DNA of 64,000 nucleotides from Rippkaea orientalis PCC 8801. Its GTDB lineage: Bacteria; Cyanobacteriota; Cyanobacteriia; Cyanobacteriales; Microcystaceae. Shown piece after piece: positions 27,189 to 36,676 of the stretch. Location: NCBI RefSeq assembly GCF_000021805.1, contig NC_011726.1, positions 930,001-994,000 on the forward strand, given 5' to 3'. Position 1 is the first letter of the stretch, and each line of letters starts with the position of its first letter. The notes below the pieces were generated by a model. The model had not been told where the DNA came from. It saw only the letters and a list, made by a program, of their open reading frames with translations, and ran no database searches. A program made the translations under genes and the position numbers.

Positions 27189-28526
27189 TTACTTCTCAAA
27201 TAAAGATAGGCAATCTAAAGAAGGAACCCCCCAATCCATCACTTTTTGTTGAACAATTTTCAAGTTTTCTTTTGCGCAATAATGCGCAAACAAAGGGGCT
27301 GACATAAAGTTACGCCATCCAGGGTTAACATGAACGTCACCCCCTGGATTTTCGGTATAGTTAGAATGATGGCAAAATCCACGACCACCTGGGACTAAAA
27401 CACGATGAAATTCTTTTAAATAACTGCGGATAACATCACTGTCGAAATGCACCATGGCATCCCAACAATAAATAAAGGTGATAGATTCATCAGGAATCCC
27501 TGGTAACTCGGTTCCATCGGTCTTAACATAGGAAATATTTTCCTCCCCTTTAAAGCGTTCTTGACAGTAATCTAAGTTTTCTTGATTAATATCAATAATA
27601 ATAATCTTGTCAGCAATCTCTTTTAATTTAACCGTATTTCTCCCGTGTCCTGCCGCTAGATCAATTGTATTACTAAAGTCGCTGCCTTCAATAAAAGGAT
27701 AGACAAGATACTGCCATTGAGAGTCCATCGCGGGTTCAGCATCATCATAATAGGGACTACTTTTCCAATCATCCCCAACAAATGCAGCAATCTCGGTTAA
27801 AGGTTTCATCTGATTATTCCTCTGTTTAAGGTTAGTTGTTAAAGAAATTGAGTCGGATTTTTGCCAAAGCTTTGCGGAGTTTTGTTCAATAATTTGATAG
27901 TCTTCTTGATAAAGAGCTTTAAGTTTCACCTGAATCGGTTCAGGCAATTCTACTGGAATATTTTCCGAGCTATTATAATACTCTCTTGACACAGTTTCAA
28001 CACCAATACTGTGAAGATAATGATTAAGATCATCAAGGTGAACAATAATGTCGATTTGGTGGAGTTGATAATGCCTCGCTTGCGGCCGAATATGTTCGTC
28101 AATCCAGAGGGGATCACTATGACCCAATTCTTGCTCTAAATACTCTAAAATCTTCTCTAAGGGGGTTTCTGGGGTTAATCCAGCTTTGCGAGCATGGGAA
28201 AGGGGAGAATTAAGTACCTTATCCTTGTAATAGCTAATAAATCGCTCAATCGGATCTCGATAAACCGCCACGCGAGTGTAGTCAGGAAATAAATCAGAAG
28301 ACACATCCACTAAACTTGTGCCATTGTGACGAAATCCTAAAATATCGTGAACCCCTTGAATATCTTCTGATCCATCTTCGCTGATGCCATCATCAAGAAT
28401 CGTAATCCGTTTTAAGGTGGTGCTTCCCCCTTTGGCAATGGCCACAAATTTATGACGGCGTTTGTGATTAACAATAAAGAGATTTTGAAAATAAGGACTC
28501 ATTGGTGCGTCTAATAAAGAGTTCAT
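27189..28526 (-). CDS. sulfotransferase-like domain fused to SAM-dependent methyltransferase
   Basis: A 445-aa fusion. Residues ~15-215 resemble sulfotransferase family proteins: a 5'-phosphosulfate-binding-like AIAKGGSTTLKR near residue 27 and a 3'-phosphate-binding-like VYRDPIERFISYY near 88. Residues ~250-445 are a class I methyltransferase with motif I IDLAAGHGRN near 288, the acidic IIDI at motif II, and a YCWDAMVHF motif IV-like stretch. It is the first gene of the minus-strand polysaccharide block, 45 bp before the epimerase. It may sulfate and/or methylate the glycan. The catalytic status of the sulfotransferase half is uncertain. Confidence 0.75.
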   Translation of the reverse strand: MNSLLDAPMSPYFQNLFIVNHKRRHKFVAIAKGGSTTLKRITILDDGISEDGSEDIQGVHDILGFRHNGTSLVDVSSDLFPDYTRVAVYRDPIERFISYYKDKVLNSPLSHARKAGLTPETPLEKILEYLEQELGHSDPLWIDEHIRPQARHYQLHQIDIIVHLDDLNHYLHSIGVETVSREYYNSSENIPVELPEPIQVKLKALYQEDYQIIEQNSAKLWQKSDSISLTTNLKQRNNQMKPLTEIAAFVGDDWKSSPYYDDAEPAMDSQWQYLVYPFIEGSDFSNTIDLAAGHGRNTVKLKEIADKIIIIDINQENLDYCQERFKGEENISYVKTDGTELPGIPDESITFIYCWDAMVHFDSDVIRSYLKEFHRVLVPGGRGFCHHSNYTENPGGDVHVNPGWRNFMSAPLFAHYCAKENLKIVQQKVMDWGVPSLDCLSLFEK

Positions 28527-28789
28527 TGTTAGAAATTAGTCGTTTAAAGTGAGGAAAGAGGGCATAATTAGCAGCATTTACTAATTTTCATAGTTATATA
28601 GTCAGTCTAAATCCATTGGAAAAACTCTAGCACAAGCATCTTGTTTGTGATCTGCGTTGTTCTTTAGGAATTGTGAAGTTATGTCATGATTCCTTGATCA
28701 TTATCGAAAATTTGGTAACAATTGATACAGAAGTTATCTGAGGGGTTTAAATCAAAAACCCATTCAAGCCGACACTTAATGACAAAGCC

Positions 28790-29017
28790 ATGAATTATCA
28801 AGATTTTGAGCAAAAAGAAGCCCGTCAATACGCACCCGGAACCCCCGTAGAACTCAAAAGCCAACCTGGTCTAGTCTATATTATTGAGGAATATGACCCG
28901 ATGATGGTTCCTCCGGTGTGGTTAAAAAACGACGTAATGCCACGCTATCCCGATGAACTCAGGTTAATGTCTAACTTATTCTGTTGGTTGTCTCCCCAAC
29001 CCCGTTTAGCTGCTTAA
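28790..29017 (+). CDS. small conserved hypothetical protein (75 aa)
   Basis: A 75-aa acidic protein with an aromatic-rich core (GLVYIIEEYDPMMVPPVWL) and no membrane segment or cysteine pair. It resembles small cyanobacterial proteins of unknown function. It is divergent from the sulfotransferase fusion and 156 bp upstream of accA on the same strand. No strong ribosome-binding site is seen; the call rests on protein-like composition and position. Confidence 0.55.
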   Translation: MNYQDFEQKEARQYAPGTPVELKSQPGLVYIIEEYDPMMVPPVWLKNDVMPRYPDELRLMSNLFCWLSPQPRLAA

Positions 29018-29173
29018 CCAGAGTTAGGAGTTGGATTATTTTTAACGAGATAATAGGTGTTTTAGACAACGATAGCAATGGCTGTGGAGCTTATTCTGAA
29101 TTCACGTTGCTTAGGGCATTAATCAGGTAAAATAAAAAGCTGATCTGTTACCTTGTTGGCCATTCGGAATTCT

Positions 29174-30148
29174 ATGAGCAAAAACGAACGCCGAACCTTC
29201 CTGTTAGACTTTGAAAAACCCCTATGGGAGTTAGAAGCGCGTATTAACCAAATTCGGGAACTGGCCGAAGAAAACAACGTAGATGTTTCTGAACAAATTG
29301 CTCAACTCGAACGCCGCGCCGAAGAGTTGCGTCAAGAAATTTTTAGTACCTTAACCCCCTCGCAACGACTGCAATTAGCCCGTCATCCCCGTCGCCCCAG
29401 TACCCTCGACTACATTCAGGCGATCGCAGATGAATGGTTTGAACTCCACGGCGATCGCGGTGGTTATGATGATCCCGCCCTAGTTGGGGGAGTTGCCCGC
29501 TTAGGGGGTCGTCCCGTTACGATTTTAGGCGAACAAAAAGGACGCGATACCAAAGATAACGTCGCGCGGAACTTCGGGATGGCTTCCCCCGGTGGCTACC
29601 GTAAAGCCATGCGTCTGATGGAACGGGCTAACCAATTTAATCAACCCATTATCACCTTTATTGATACCCCCGGAGCTTGGGCTGGCGTAGAAGCGGAAAA
29701 ATTAGGACAAGGCGAGGCGATCGCTTACAACCTTCGGGAAATGTTTCGACTCGATGTCCCCATCATTTGTACCGTCATCGGTGAAGGGGGTTCAGGGGGA
29801 GCGTTAGGGATCGGAGTCGGCGATCGCCTCTTAATGCTCGAACACGCCGTTTATATGGTCGCTACCCCCGAAGCTTGTGCCGCGATCCTCTGGAAAGATG
29901 CCAAAAAATCCCCTCAAGCAGCTATGGCTCTGAAAATTACCTCCTCCGATCTCAAAGAATTGGGTATTATTGACGAAATTGTCCCTGAACCATCGGGAGC
30001 AGCCCATAGTAAACCCCTAGAAGCCGCCAATCTTCTTAAACAAACCCTTATCGATACTATCGACGAACTTTCTTCTCTAAGTCCTGAGCAACGGCGCAAG
30101 CTACGGTATCAAAAGTATCGTCAAATCGGAGTTTTTTTTGAAAGCTAA
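29174..30148 (+). CDS. accA: acetyl-CoA carboxylase carboxyltransferase subunit alpha
   Basis: A 324-aa subunit that with AccD moves the carboxyl from carboxybiotin to acetyl-CoA, the first step of fatty-acid synthesis. It has the AccA start ([17 protein letters not shown]), the oxyanion-forming [12 protein letters not shown] near residue 203, and the C-terminal helices. A TTG 21 bp upstream is in frame, but the ATG at 29174 fits the family start (M-S-K-x-E-R-R). The downstream SDR gene could share the lipid-metabolism context. Confidence 0.96.
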   Translation: MSKNERRTFLLDFEKPLWELEARINQIRELAEENNVDVSEQIAQLERRAEELRQEIFSTLTPSQRLQLARHPRRPSTLDYIQAIADEWFELHGDRGGYDDPALVGGVARLGGRPVTILGEQKGRDTKDNVARNFGMASPGGYRKAMRLMERANQFNQPIITFIDTPGAWAGVEAEKLGQGEAIAYNLREMFRLDVPIICTVIGEGGSGGALGIGVGDRLLMLEHAVYMVATPEACAAILWKDAKKSPQAAMALKITSSDLKELGIIDEIVPEPSGAAHSKPLEAANLLKQTLIDTIDELSSLSPEQRRKLRYQKYRQIGVFFES

Positions 30149-30303
30149 AAAAATATAAACACCAGAGGATGTTATAATATCTTTGGTAACAATTTGTAAC
30201 AATGTTCTCAGCTAGACCAGTTCTTTTGGCCTAGTGTTGATCCTTACGTTCTTAGGATTATTCCCCAGTAGGACAGAAGATCAATAAGAAGCCATATTAT
30301 ATC

Positions 30304-31032
30304 ATGAGTTTTTCTCAAAGTCAACGACGAGCCATTATTACAGGAGCCAGTAGTGGCATTGGAAAAGCAACAGCTTTAGCCTTTGCCAAAGCTGGAATCG
30401 ATCTAGCCCTTGTCAGTCGTTCTGCCGACCAGCTAGAAGCCGTTGCTCAAGCGGCCAGAGAAGTTGGGGCGTTAGCCCAAACCTATGTGATTGATTTGAG
30501 TCAGTTAGCGGAAATCCCTACAAAAATCCAAGCAATTATCGAGGATTTCGGCCACATTGACATTATAGTTAATAACGCAGGAATGGGGTACACGAATCTT
30601 CTAGGGGAAACCTCCCTATCCGACTGGCAAAGGGTAATGGACTTGAACGTGACCAGTATTTTTCAATGTGTTCGCGGGATTTTACCCCAGATGCGCGATC
30701 GCGGGCAAGGAACCATTATCAATGTGTCTTCCATTGCCGCCTTTAATACCTTTCCCCAATGGGGAGCCTATTCCGTCAGCAAAGCCGCCTTGGCAGCCTT
30801 TTCCAAAGTTCTCGCTGCCGAAGAACGGGCTCACGGCATCCGCGTCATCACCATTAGTCCAGGGTCGGTTAATACCTCCATTTGGGACACAGAGACCGTA
30901 CAGGCCGATTTTGATCGTTCAGCCATGCTCAGTCCTGATACCGTCGCTCAGACAATTCTTCACGCGGCCCTTTTACCAGCCGAGGCCGTGATTGAAGAAA
31001 TGACCATCTTATCCAGTGCTGGAACCCTGTAA
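30304..31032 (+). CDS. short-chain dehydrogenase/reductase (FabG/YdfG-like)
   Basis: A 242-aa classical SDR with the cofactor motif [11 protein letters not shown] (residues 15-25), NNAGMGY near 92, the catalytic Ser in VSSIAAF near 141 and YSVSK near 155. Lack of the FabG-specific end and the general motif set suggest a SDR of the YdfG/serine-3-dehydrogenase type rather than certain 3-oxoacyl-ACP reductase. A -10-like TATAAT lies at 30173-30178 in the upstream gap. It is followed closely by folE. Confidence 0.87.
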   Translation: MSFSQSQRRAIITGASSGIGKATALAFAKAGIDLALVSRSADQLEAVAQAAREVGALAQTYVIDLSQLAEIPTKIQAIIEDFGHIDIIVNNAGMGYTNLLGETSLSDWQRVMDLNVTSIFQCVRGILPQMRDRGQGTIINVSSIAAFNTFPQWGAYSVSKAALAAFSKVLAAEERAHGIRVITISPGSVNTSIWDTETVQADFDRSAMLSPDTVAQTILHAALLPAEAVIEEMTILSSAGTL

Positions 31033-31060
31033 TCCCAGATCAGCGTTTTTACTTTATATT

Positions 31061-31780
31061 ATGACAATAGCTTCTTCCAACGGATTCAATCGCCTTAATG
31101 CTAACGGTTCTAACACCCTTAGTCCCAATTTAGCCGAGCGAGTATCTACCCGACCCGATCGCAACACCCACAATGGACAACCGGCTCAACTCCATCCCAT
31201 CTCTGACAGCAGCAAAGAGAAAATGATGGAAGCGGTGCGGACGATGTTAGAAGCGTTAGGAGAAGATCCTGAGCGAGAAGGACTCCTCAAAACCCCCAAG
31301 CGCGTCGCCGAAGCGATGGCTTTTCTCACCGAGGGATATAGTCAGTCCTTAGAAACCCTAGTCAATGGCGCGATCTTTGATGAGGGGCACAATGAGATGG
31401 TCTTAGTCCGCGATATCAACTTCTTTAGCCTCTGTGAACATCATATGTTGCCCTTTATGGGACGGGCTCATGTTGCCTATATTCCTAATCAAAAAGTAGT
31501 AGGACTAAGTAAACTAGCGCGGATCGTCGAAATGTATTCTCGTCGCTTACAGGTTCAAGAACGGTTAACCCGTCAAATTGCCGAAGCGGTTCAAGAAATT
31601 TTAGATCCGCGAGGCGTTGCTGTCGTGATGGAAGCTAGTCATATGTGTATGGTGATGCGTGGAGTGCAAAAACCGGGCTCTTGGACAGTCACCAGTGCCA
31701 TGTTAGGGGTATTTCAGGACGAACAAAAAACCCGTGAGGAATTCCTAAATTTAATTCGTCATCAACCTAACTTTTTTTAG
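31061..31780 (+). CDS. folE: GTP cyclohydrolase I
   Basis: A 239-aa enzyme converting GTP to 7,8-dihydroneopterin triphosphate for folate/pterin synthesis. The zinc site Cys and two His are in [11 protein letters not shown], and the second Cys lies in [10 protein letters not shown], as in type IA enzymes. The N-terminal 45 residues are a variable low-complexity extension. An in-frame GTG at 31016 would overlap the SDR gene; the ATG at 31061, 29 bp after the SDR stop, is preferred. A strong terminator follows at 31883. Confidence 0.95.
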   Translation: MTIASSNGFNRLNANGSNTLSPNLAERVSTRPDRNTHNGQPAQLHPISDSSKEKMMEAVRTMLEALGEDPEREGLLKTPKRVAEAMAFLTEGYSQSLETLVNGAIFDEGHNEMVLVRDINFFSLCEHHMLPFMGRAHVAYIPNQKVVGLSKLARIVEMYSRRLQVQERLTRQIAEAVQEILDPRGVAVVMEASHMCMVMRGVQKPGSWTVTSAMLGVFQDEQKTREEFLNLIRHQPNFF

Positions 31781-31882
31781 CTCTCTGTCGAGAAGCATCT
31801 CGCTTTCCCGATAGGAAAGTATTGAGGACAGTGACTAAAATTTTGCCGTACGACGATAAAATCCCCACCTCATGATAGGGGG

Positions 31883-31922
31883 GTAAAAACTGGGGGCATC
31901 AAACCCCCAGTTTTTACTATTA
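31883..31922 (+). terminator. strong hairpin terminator after folE
   Basis: A perfect 14-bp stem (GTAAAAACTGGGGG / CCCCCAGTTTTTAC) with a 7-nt loop. The T-run is built into the stem, so it could act in both directions between folE and the convergent FIST gene. The 319-bp spacer 31781-32099 holds this and the hairpin at 32033-32065 but no gene. Confidence 0.85.
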
Positions 31923-32032
31923 AGGAACAAAACTTGCCCCTAGGATCATAACTTTTCAGCGATACAACGTTGCTTTTTCAGCACTGGGTTTTTAGAGCGG
32001 TTAATTACTCTGTCCGCTATACTCTAATTAGA

Positions 32033-32065
32033 CATAAAAAAGCAGTCCTTTTAGGACAGGGCTTT
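32033..32065 (-). terminator. terminator of the FIST-domain gene
   Basis: On the minus strand AAAGC-CCTGTCCT-AAA-AGGACT-GCTTT folds as a long stem with small bulges and is followed by TTTTTTATG. It lies 35 bp after the stop of the minus-strand FIST gene. Confidence 0.7.
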
Positions 32066-32099
32066 AAACCCAATTTTTCGGTCACTGCCTCCTTGATAT

Positions 32100-33344
32100 T
32101 TATCTTTTGCGGCCAAACAAAGCAAAAGCTGAAGTATAACCGTGTAAAAAAGTTTGTCCTCCCACTGGACCGATTTCTCCATTACAGAAAAAGCCCCCTA
32201 GGCTCAGTTTCGGAAAAAACCGAGAAAACAGCCCAGAATCAAAATTAGGCTGGTTATACAACCCTTCCCCCCGGCCTAAACAAGAAAACATTAACGCCCC
32301 CTCGACCGGATTGGTTGAACCAACAGAGGCACGATAGGACTCTAGAAGCAGTTGTAAATCATCGGCGGAGGTTTGGGCATCGCGCAGATGAAATTGAATC
32401 CGTTGACCTGGACGAATGCGATCGCCAATAGCAATTGCTCCCAGACGCGGATCAACCCCCAACAAATTGCGAATCAAAAAGTCTCCCGGTTGCAGGGTTT
32501 GCTTAAATTCATCGCTAACAATCCCAACAAACAAAGAATGTTCGGCTAATTGACGGTCCTTTTCTCCTAAAGTTTGAATTAACTCGCGTAGTAGTTCTAA
32601 GGGGGGACGAATTTGTTGATTATGATCCCTTAATTGGAGAATGACATTGCGTTCCCCTTGAGAAATCTCATAGGGTTGACCAATGGGACGACATCCTTGA
32701 GCTACGATGGATTCAACCCTAATATTGCCAGTCAAGGCAATTCCCACCGTTCCCTGGTAAAATACCCCTTGATCCGCCGTTTCTGGGGTGTGATAGAACA
32801 AAGCACTTTGAACGCCGATAATACTGGTACTTGCTAAGCCTCCGACTTTTACTGCTCCTGGGTAAGCAAAGTCGAGTCCGGCTAAAAGATCGGTAATCCC
32901 TGGGGAAAAAGGACTCGATAATAGGATAAAATCGGGCTGATCGGCCGGAGAAACCCCGATCAATTCACTCCAAGTATCAGGAGGACTGTCAAGATCGGGT
33001 AACGTTTCAGGGGTCAGATAAAAGGGTTGAATATTGACGTTGGGTAAACTCGCTACCGTCAAACTTAAAGCAGGTTTTCCTTCAATCTCCTCAATTTGAG
33101 ATGGATCATTCATGCCAATAATTCCTCCCCCACTACAACCGACTAAGATAGGAAGGGGTAACTTTTCTAAAATAAGAGGAATTAATCGAGGATAGTCACT
33201 CGCATAAGCAGAAGAAATGAATAAGATGCCTAAATCAGGGGCATGAGATAAAGAACGTTTGATCCCGTCTACCACTTCTGTCACGGCTGCTTCGAGGGAA
33301 GGACGGGTGGATAGGGCATTAGTCCACTGCATCGGATGAGTCAT
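32100..33344 (-). CDS. FIST N/C domain sensory protein
   Basis: A 414-aa protein with a FIST N domain (about 20-215, including the ILVGCSGGGIIG and VGGLAST motifs) and a FIST C domain (about 225-400, ending in LGGFFCNGEIGPVG). FIST domains are predicted to bind small ligands such as amino acids and are often fused to signalling domains; here the protein is free-standing. The start chosen is ATG at 33344; TTG at 33356 and ATG at 33332 are alternatives. It has no membrane segment, so a cytoplasmic sensor or adaptor is likely. Confidence 0.85.
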   Translation of the reverse strand: MTHPMQWTNALSTRPSLEAAVTEVVDGIKRSLSHAPDLGILFISSAYASDYPRLIPLILEKLPLPILVGCSGGGIIGMNDPSQIEEIEGKPALSLTVASLPNVNIQPFYLTPETLPDLDSPPDTWSELIGVSPADQPDFILLSSPFSPGITDLLAGLDFAYPGAVKVGGLASTSIIGVQSALFYHTPETADQGVFYQGTVGIALTGNIRVESIVAQGCRPIGQPYEISQGERNVILQLRDHNQQIRPPLELLRELIQTLGEKDRQLAEHSLFVGIVSDEFKQTLQPGDFLIRNLLGVDPRLGAIAIGDRIRPGQRIQFHLRDAQTSADDLQLLLESYRASVGSTNPVEGALMFSCLGRGEGLYNQPNFDSGLFSRFFPKLSLGGFFCNGEIGPVGGQTFLHGYTSAFALFGRKR

Positions 33345-33523
33345 AGGAAGTGTCAAAGTTGAAAAAATAACTAAACTAGGGTAGACAGGGGTGGGAGATT
33401 AGGGTTAGGGAAAATTTAAACTCCACAATCTGATTTCATCAAGCAAGGAGAGAAATTTTGCGATATAGTCAGATCTTAGGATATACCTTTGTAAAGTTAC
33501 AGTTAAAAAAATTCAGAGGACTC

Positions 33524-33748
33524 ATGAGTAACATCGAAGAGACAATCGAGAAGGAATTACAAAACGCTAGAGAAGTGTGCAGTACCGAAGGAGCAAATTC
33601 GGGTGATTGTGCTGCTGCTTGGGATGCGGTAGAAGAATTGCAAGCGGAAGCGTCTCATCAACGTCAAAACCAGCCTGCTAAGACTGATTTTCAAAAATAT
33701 TGTGATGATAATCCCGATGCAGTGGAATGCCGGATGTATGAAGATTAG
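33524..33748 (+). CDS. cp12: CP12, redox regulator of the Calvin cycle
   Basis: A 74-aa protein. It holds GAPDH and phosphoribulokinase in an inactive complex in the dark. The N-terminal disulfide pair is Cys19/Cys29, the core AWDAVEEL lies at 32-39, and the C-terminal pair is Cys60/Cys69, followed by the MYED end that enters the GAPDH active site. All diagnostic residues are present. The ATG at 33524 is preceded by AGAGGA and fits the known size; an upstream in-frame extension is not needed. It is monocistronic or leads into DUF3177. Confidence 0.95.
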   Translation: MSNIEETIEKELQNAREVCSTEGANSGDCAAAWDAVEELQAEASHQRQNQPAKTDFQKYCDDNPDAVECRMYED

Positions 33749-33894
33749 GCGCAAAATAGGCTTGTGAGGAGGCTTGTTGCTTCTCTTCCTATGCTAACCT
33801 CAGGCAGCAGTGACTATCTTAACCATGATTTTCACTGCTGTCTTTGATCGTATGGGAAAACAAAATTGAGAAAATTTTTAGGAAAACAAAGACA

Positions 33895-34524
33895 ATGGAA
33901 GAACTGTGGTTTCGACCTTTAGTTTGGACGGATTATCGATTAGCTGTAGTATTTCTGGTTATTATTCCCATTATTTTAATGGCTTGGGCGTTTATCCGAA
34001 AAATAGAAGCCATTGGTCGTCTTCTGATTATTTATTGGCGCGTGGCGAGTTTATTGATGATTACTGTCTATCTGATGGTTCCTGCTTGGGGGATAGAAAA
34101 TTCGCCTTTTGAGAATCTTTGTGGACAAATTGGCTTTATTACAGGTTTTATTGCCCGCATCCTGATTCCCATTTCTCTATGGTTTTGGCTAGATCTCAAC
34201 GACGAAATCAAGGATTTAGCCCCAAGTTTGCTGAAATTAGCCACTATTTCCTGGCGTTGGGCAGTGACCATTTATTCGAGTTTAGGGGCGATCGCTAATC
34301 TTCCTTTTCTTTCCTGTGCTTTTTCCCTAGATTTACTCTCCGAAGAGTTCTGTCAGGTTTGGATCGAAGCCCCGATGGGGTATCGTTCTATCGTTCATAA
34401 CGACGCAACTCAAGGATTTATCGGGTTTTTAGGCGTATTTGGCTTAGGCATCTATGTTCTTTATTTTGCCTATTTTCTCTTGATTCGCTTGGGTAAACAA
34501 GGGCGATCGGCTTTAGAACAGTAA
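33895..34524 (+). CDS. DUF3177 family membrane protein
   Basis: A 209-aa protein with about five hydrophobic segments spread along the sequence and starting MEELWFRPLVWTDYRLA, typical of DUF3177 in cyanobacteria. The function is not known. A TTG at 33844 would add 17 unlikely residues, so the ATG at 33895 is chosen. It lies 146 bp after cp12 on the same strand. A palindromic repeat follows the stop. Confidence 0.75.
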   Translation: MEELWFRPLVWTDYRLAVVFLVIIPIILMAWAFIRKIEAIGRLLIIYWRVASLLMITVYLMVPAWGIENSPFENLCGQIGFITGFIARILIPISLWFWLDLNDEIKDLAPSLLKLATISWRWAVTIYSSLGAIANLPFLSCAFSLDLLSEEFCQVWIEAPMGYRSIVHNDATQGFIGFLGVFGLGIYVLYFAYFLLIRLGKQGRSALEQ

Positions 34525-34557
34525 AGAAACAATTTTTCAAAAATAATGAGAGACTTC

Positions 34558-34599
34558 GTAGGTTGGGTTGAACGAAAGTAAAACCCAACAAAACCCTAC
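34558..34599. repeat. palindromic repeat GTAGGTTGGGTT...AACCCAAC...CTAC
   Basis: Inverted arms GTTGGGTT (34562-34569) and AACCCAAC (34582-34589) enclose GAACGAAAGTAA. Outer GTAG and CTAC extend the symmetry. Sequences of this form are dispersed in many cyanobacterial genomes. It overlaps the possible N-terminal extension of the next gene, which argues for the later start. Confidence 0.65.
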
Positions 34600-34654
34600 T
34601 TATTTAAAACTAATTCCTGATTGCTTTTCAATTATTGATAACTTATTTGAATCA

Positions 34655-34939
34655 ATGTCTCGCGCCAAACAACTAGAACAATATACTCTCCAACATCCCC
34701 AAGAAGTCTTATTAGTAACGGTGGAAACGGCTGGAGAATTGGATGAAATTATGATTTTTAAAGGGTTTTCCAGTTCTTTAATCAAACCAACAGATTTTGA
34801 TCCCGATGTTCCTATCTTGTCAGAAGAAGCAACCATTATCTCTATCGATCGCCTCAAAAGCCCCTATAATCCTAATAAACCCCAATATCTCGAAAAAGGG
34901 CTAAGCTGGCAACAGATGCAAGCAATGTTAGGACAATAA
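34655..34939 (+). CDS. small hypothetical protein upstream of the tubulin-like locus
   Basis: A 94-aa protein from the first ATG; the frame is open back to a TTG at 34568, but that start lies inside the palindromic repeat. The sequence is mixed alpha/beta with a TVETAGELDEIMIFKGFSSSL core and no membrane segment. I do not recognise a characterised family. It ends 10 bp before the periplasmic-binding-protein gene, which has its own AAGGAG site, so it may be co-transcribed with the tubulin-like operon or be an independent housekeeping gene. Confidence 0.6.
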   Translation: MSRAKQLEQYTLQHPQEVLLVTVETAGELDEIMIFKGFSSSLIKPTDFDPDVPILSEEATIISIDRLKSPYNPNKPQYLEKGLSWQQMQAMLGQ

Positions 34940-34949
34940 GGAGTTAACC

Positions 34950-36539
34950 ATGAGTTCGTGGACTTGTGACGGTGTACCCAAAGATGGAAAGCAATATCCA
35001 GGGGCGTTTCAACATTCTCCCCAAGAAAATACAGGACCCGACTGTACGATCTGTGGACTGCCTAAAGAAGCCATGCAAGCCGGCAAAAAACCCGCTAAAA
35101 CCGTAGTAGCAGGGTCATCTTCTGGGGGAGGTAATAGCTCAAATTTAGTCCCCCTAATCATTATTCTCATCGTTTTAGGACTAGGAGGGGCAATATTGGC
35201 TTATTTCCTTTACCGTCCTGTCCGAACGCCCACTCCCATCACCACCAGTTCGCCTTCTCCTTCCCCTGTTACCGCGACGCAAGGGGAATTTATTAGCCGA
35301 GGAGAGGAAATTTTGCTTGAGTCTAGCCCGTCTAAAACCTCTGGGGCTACAGCCTTTGACCAAAAAAATTGGGAAGCGGCGATCGCAGGCTATCAAGCAG
35401 CCGTTAAGCAAGATCCGAATGATCCTGAAGGGCGTATTTATTTTAATAATGCCCAGGCACAAAAAGCAGGAAACTCTCTCGTGATCGCCGTTGCTGTTCC
35501 GACGACGACGCAACGCGACTCAGCAGCAGAAATTTTGCGCGGAGTCGCTAGATATCAAGAGGAATATAATCAGTCTTCTCCCCCATCGGGACGACTTTTA
35601 GAAGTGGCTATTGTCAATATTAGTGATAGTAACCAAGCGACGGCTTTAGCCCAAGAAATTATTAACACCTCCGAAATTTTAGGAATCATTGGCTATGGTA
35701 TTGATCCAAGCAGTCAGGAGGCTTTGAAGCAATACGAAACTGCTGGTTTAACGGTCCTTTCTCCCCTCACTACTAGCGTTAGTCAAGAAGGGGGAAAACC
35801 TACGTTAAAAACCATTCCTATTGATGAAAAAGCCAATGAATTATTAGTGAATTATCTGCAAGGGGTAGGCAAAACCTTGACGAATTACGCAAGTCAACAA
35901 CAACCCTATCCCGCTATCGTAGTTTTTTATAATCAAGCCAGTAATTATAGTCAACAATTACGCATGGAAATTGTTAACGCTATTCCAGGGGTTCAAGGAA
36001 AATTAATTCAACAAATTGATATTAGTTCTAGTGATTTTGATGCTAAAAAGTCCCTCGAAGAAGCGCAACAAAATGGGGCTAAAATAGCAATTTTAGCGTT
36101 CAATAAAGATAAGGTAAATCAAGCTGTTGCGATCGCTAAAGCTAACCAAACTCTAGCTTCTCCCTTGCTTTTATTGGGAGGGGATGAACTCTATAATGCA
36201 GATCTTTTGGTTGAGGGAGGGGATGCAATATCGGGTATCATTTTAGCGGTTCCCTGGAGTTTTAGCCCCACAGATCCCTTCGCTAAAGATGCCCTAGATA
36301 GTTGGAAAGGTCGAGTTAGTTGGCGTACGGCTACCGCCTATGATGCTACAATAGCTTTAACTAATGCCATTAGTCAAAAACCTGATCGTCCTAGCGTGAA
36401 TCAAGCATTTACCCAAGGCGTTATTCTAAATGGCAATACGACCAATTTTGATGTCTTTAATGACGTTCCTTTAGTCAAAGCTGTTAAAGGAAACGAAGGA
36501 CCGAAAGGATCAGATTATCAATTTGATCCGCTTAAATAG
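34950..36539 (+). CDS. membrane-anchored periplasmic-binding-like receptor with N-terminal Cys cluster
   Basis: A 529-aa protein. The N-terminus (1-45) has Cys6, His22, Cys32 and Cys35 in a zinc-ribbon-like spacing. A Lys-rich stretch precedes one transmembrane segment (about 66-88), giving a cytoplasmic N-terminus. Outside follow a Ser/Pro/Thr linker, a short TPR-like unit (WEAAIAGYQAAVKQDPNDPEG near 141, given as a landmark) and a branched-chain-amino-acid-type binding domain (about 175-520). The start has AAGGAG upstream. It is the first gene of the PBP-VWA-tubulin set. It is a candidate ligand sensor, with the ligand unknown. Confidence 0.75.
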   Translation: MSSWTCDGVPKDGKQYPGAFQHSPQENTGPDCTICGLPKEAMQAGKKPAKTVVAGSSSGGGNSSNLVPLIIILIVLGLGGAILAYFLYRPVRTPTPITTSSPSPSPVTATQGEFISRGEEILLESSPSKTSGATAFDQKNWEAAIAGYQAAVKQDPNDPEGRIYFNNAQAQKAGNSLVIAVAVPTTTQRDSAAEILRGVARYQEEYNQSSPPSGRLLEVAIVNISDSNQATALAQEIINTSEILGIIGYGIDPSSQEALKQYETAGLTVLSPLTTSVSQEGGKPTLKTIPIDEKANELLVNYLQGVGKTLTNYASQQQPYPAIVVFYNQASNYSQQLRMEIVNAIPGVQGKLIQQIDISSSDFDAKKSLEEAQQNGAKIAILAFNKDKVNQAVAIAKANQTLASPLLLLGGDELYNADLLVEGGDAISGIILAVPWSFSPTDPFAKDALDSWKGRVSWRTATAYDATIALTNAISQKPDRPSVNQAFTQGVILNGNTTNFDVFNDVPLVKAVKGNEGPKGSDYQFDPLK

Positions 36540-36604
36540 CAGGTTGGAAAAATAGGGAAGACTATTTTAACAGAATTTCAGAAGAAGTCCCCAATTATAA
36601 ATTT

Positions 36605-36632
36605 AACTTCTAACTTCTAACTTCTGACTTCA
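36605..36632. repeat. four tandem heptamers (AACTTCT)3-GACTTCA
   Basis: Four 7-bp units in tandem between the binding-protein and VWA genes, of the same kind as those at 12574-12596. They belong to the short tandem repeat class common in cyanobacterial spacers. Confidence 0.7.
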
Positions 36633-36676
36633 TTGAACTGTTCCCCGTTTTCTATATTTTAAAAGGAGAGAATTAA

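Noticed and set aside
31970..32248. 92-codon plus-strand frame between folE and the FIST gene
   Set aside because: It lies over the FIST terminator and the antisense of the FIST C-terminus, with no ribosome-binding site or conserved motif.
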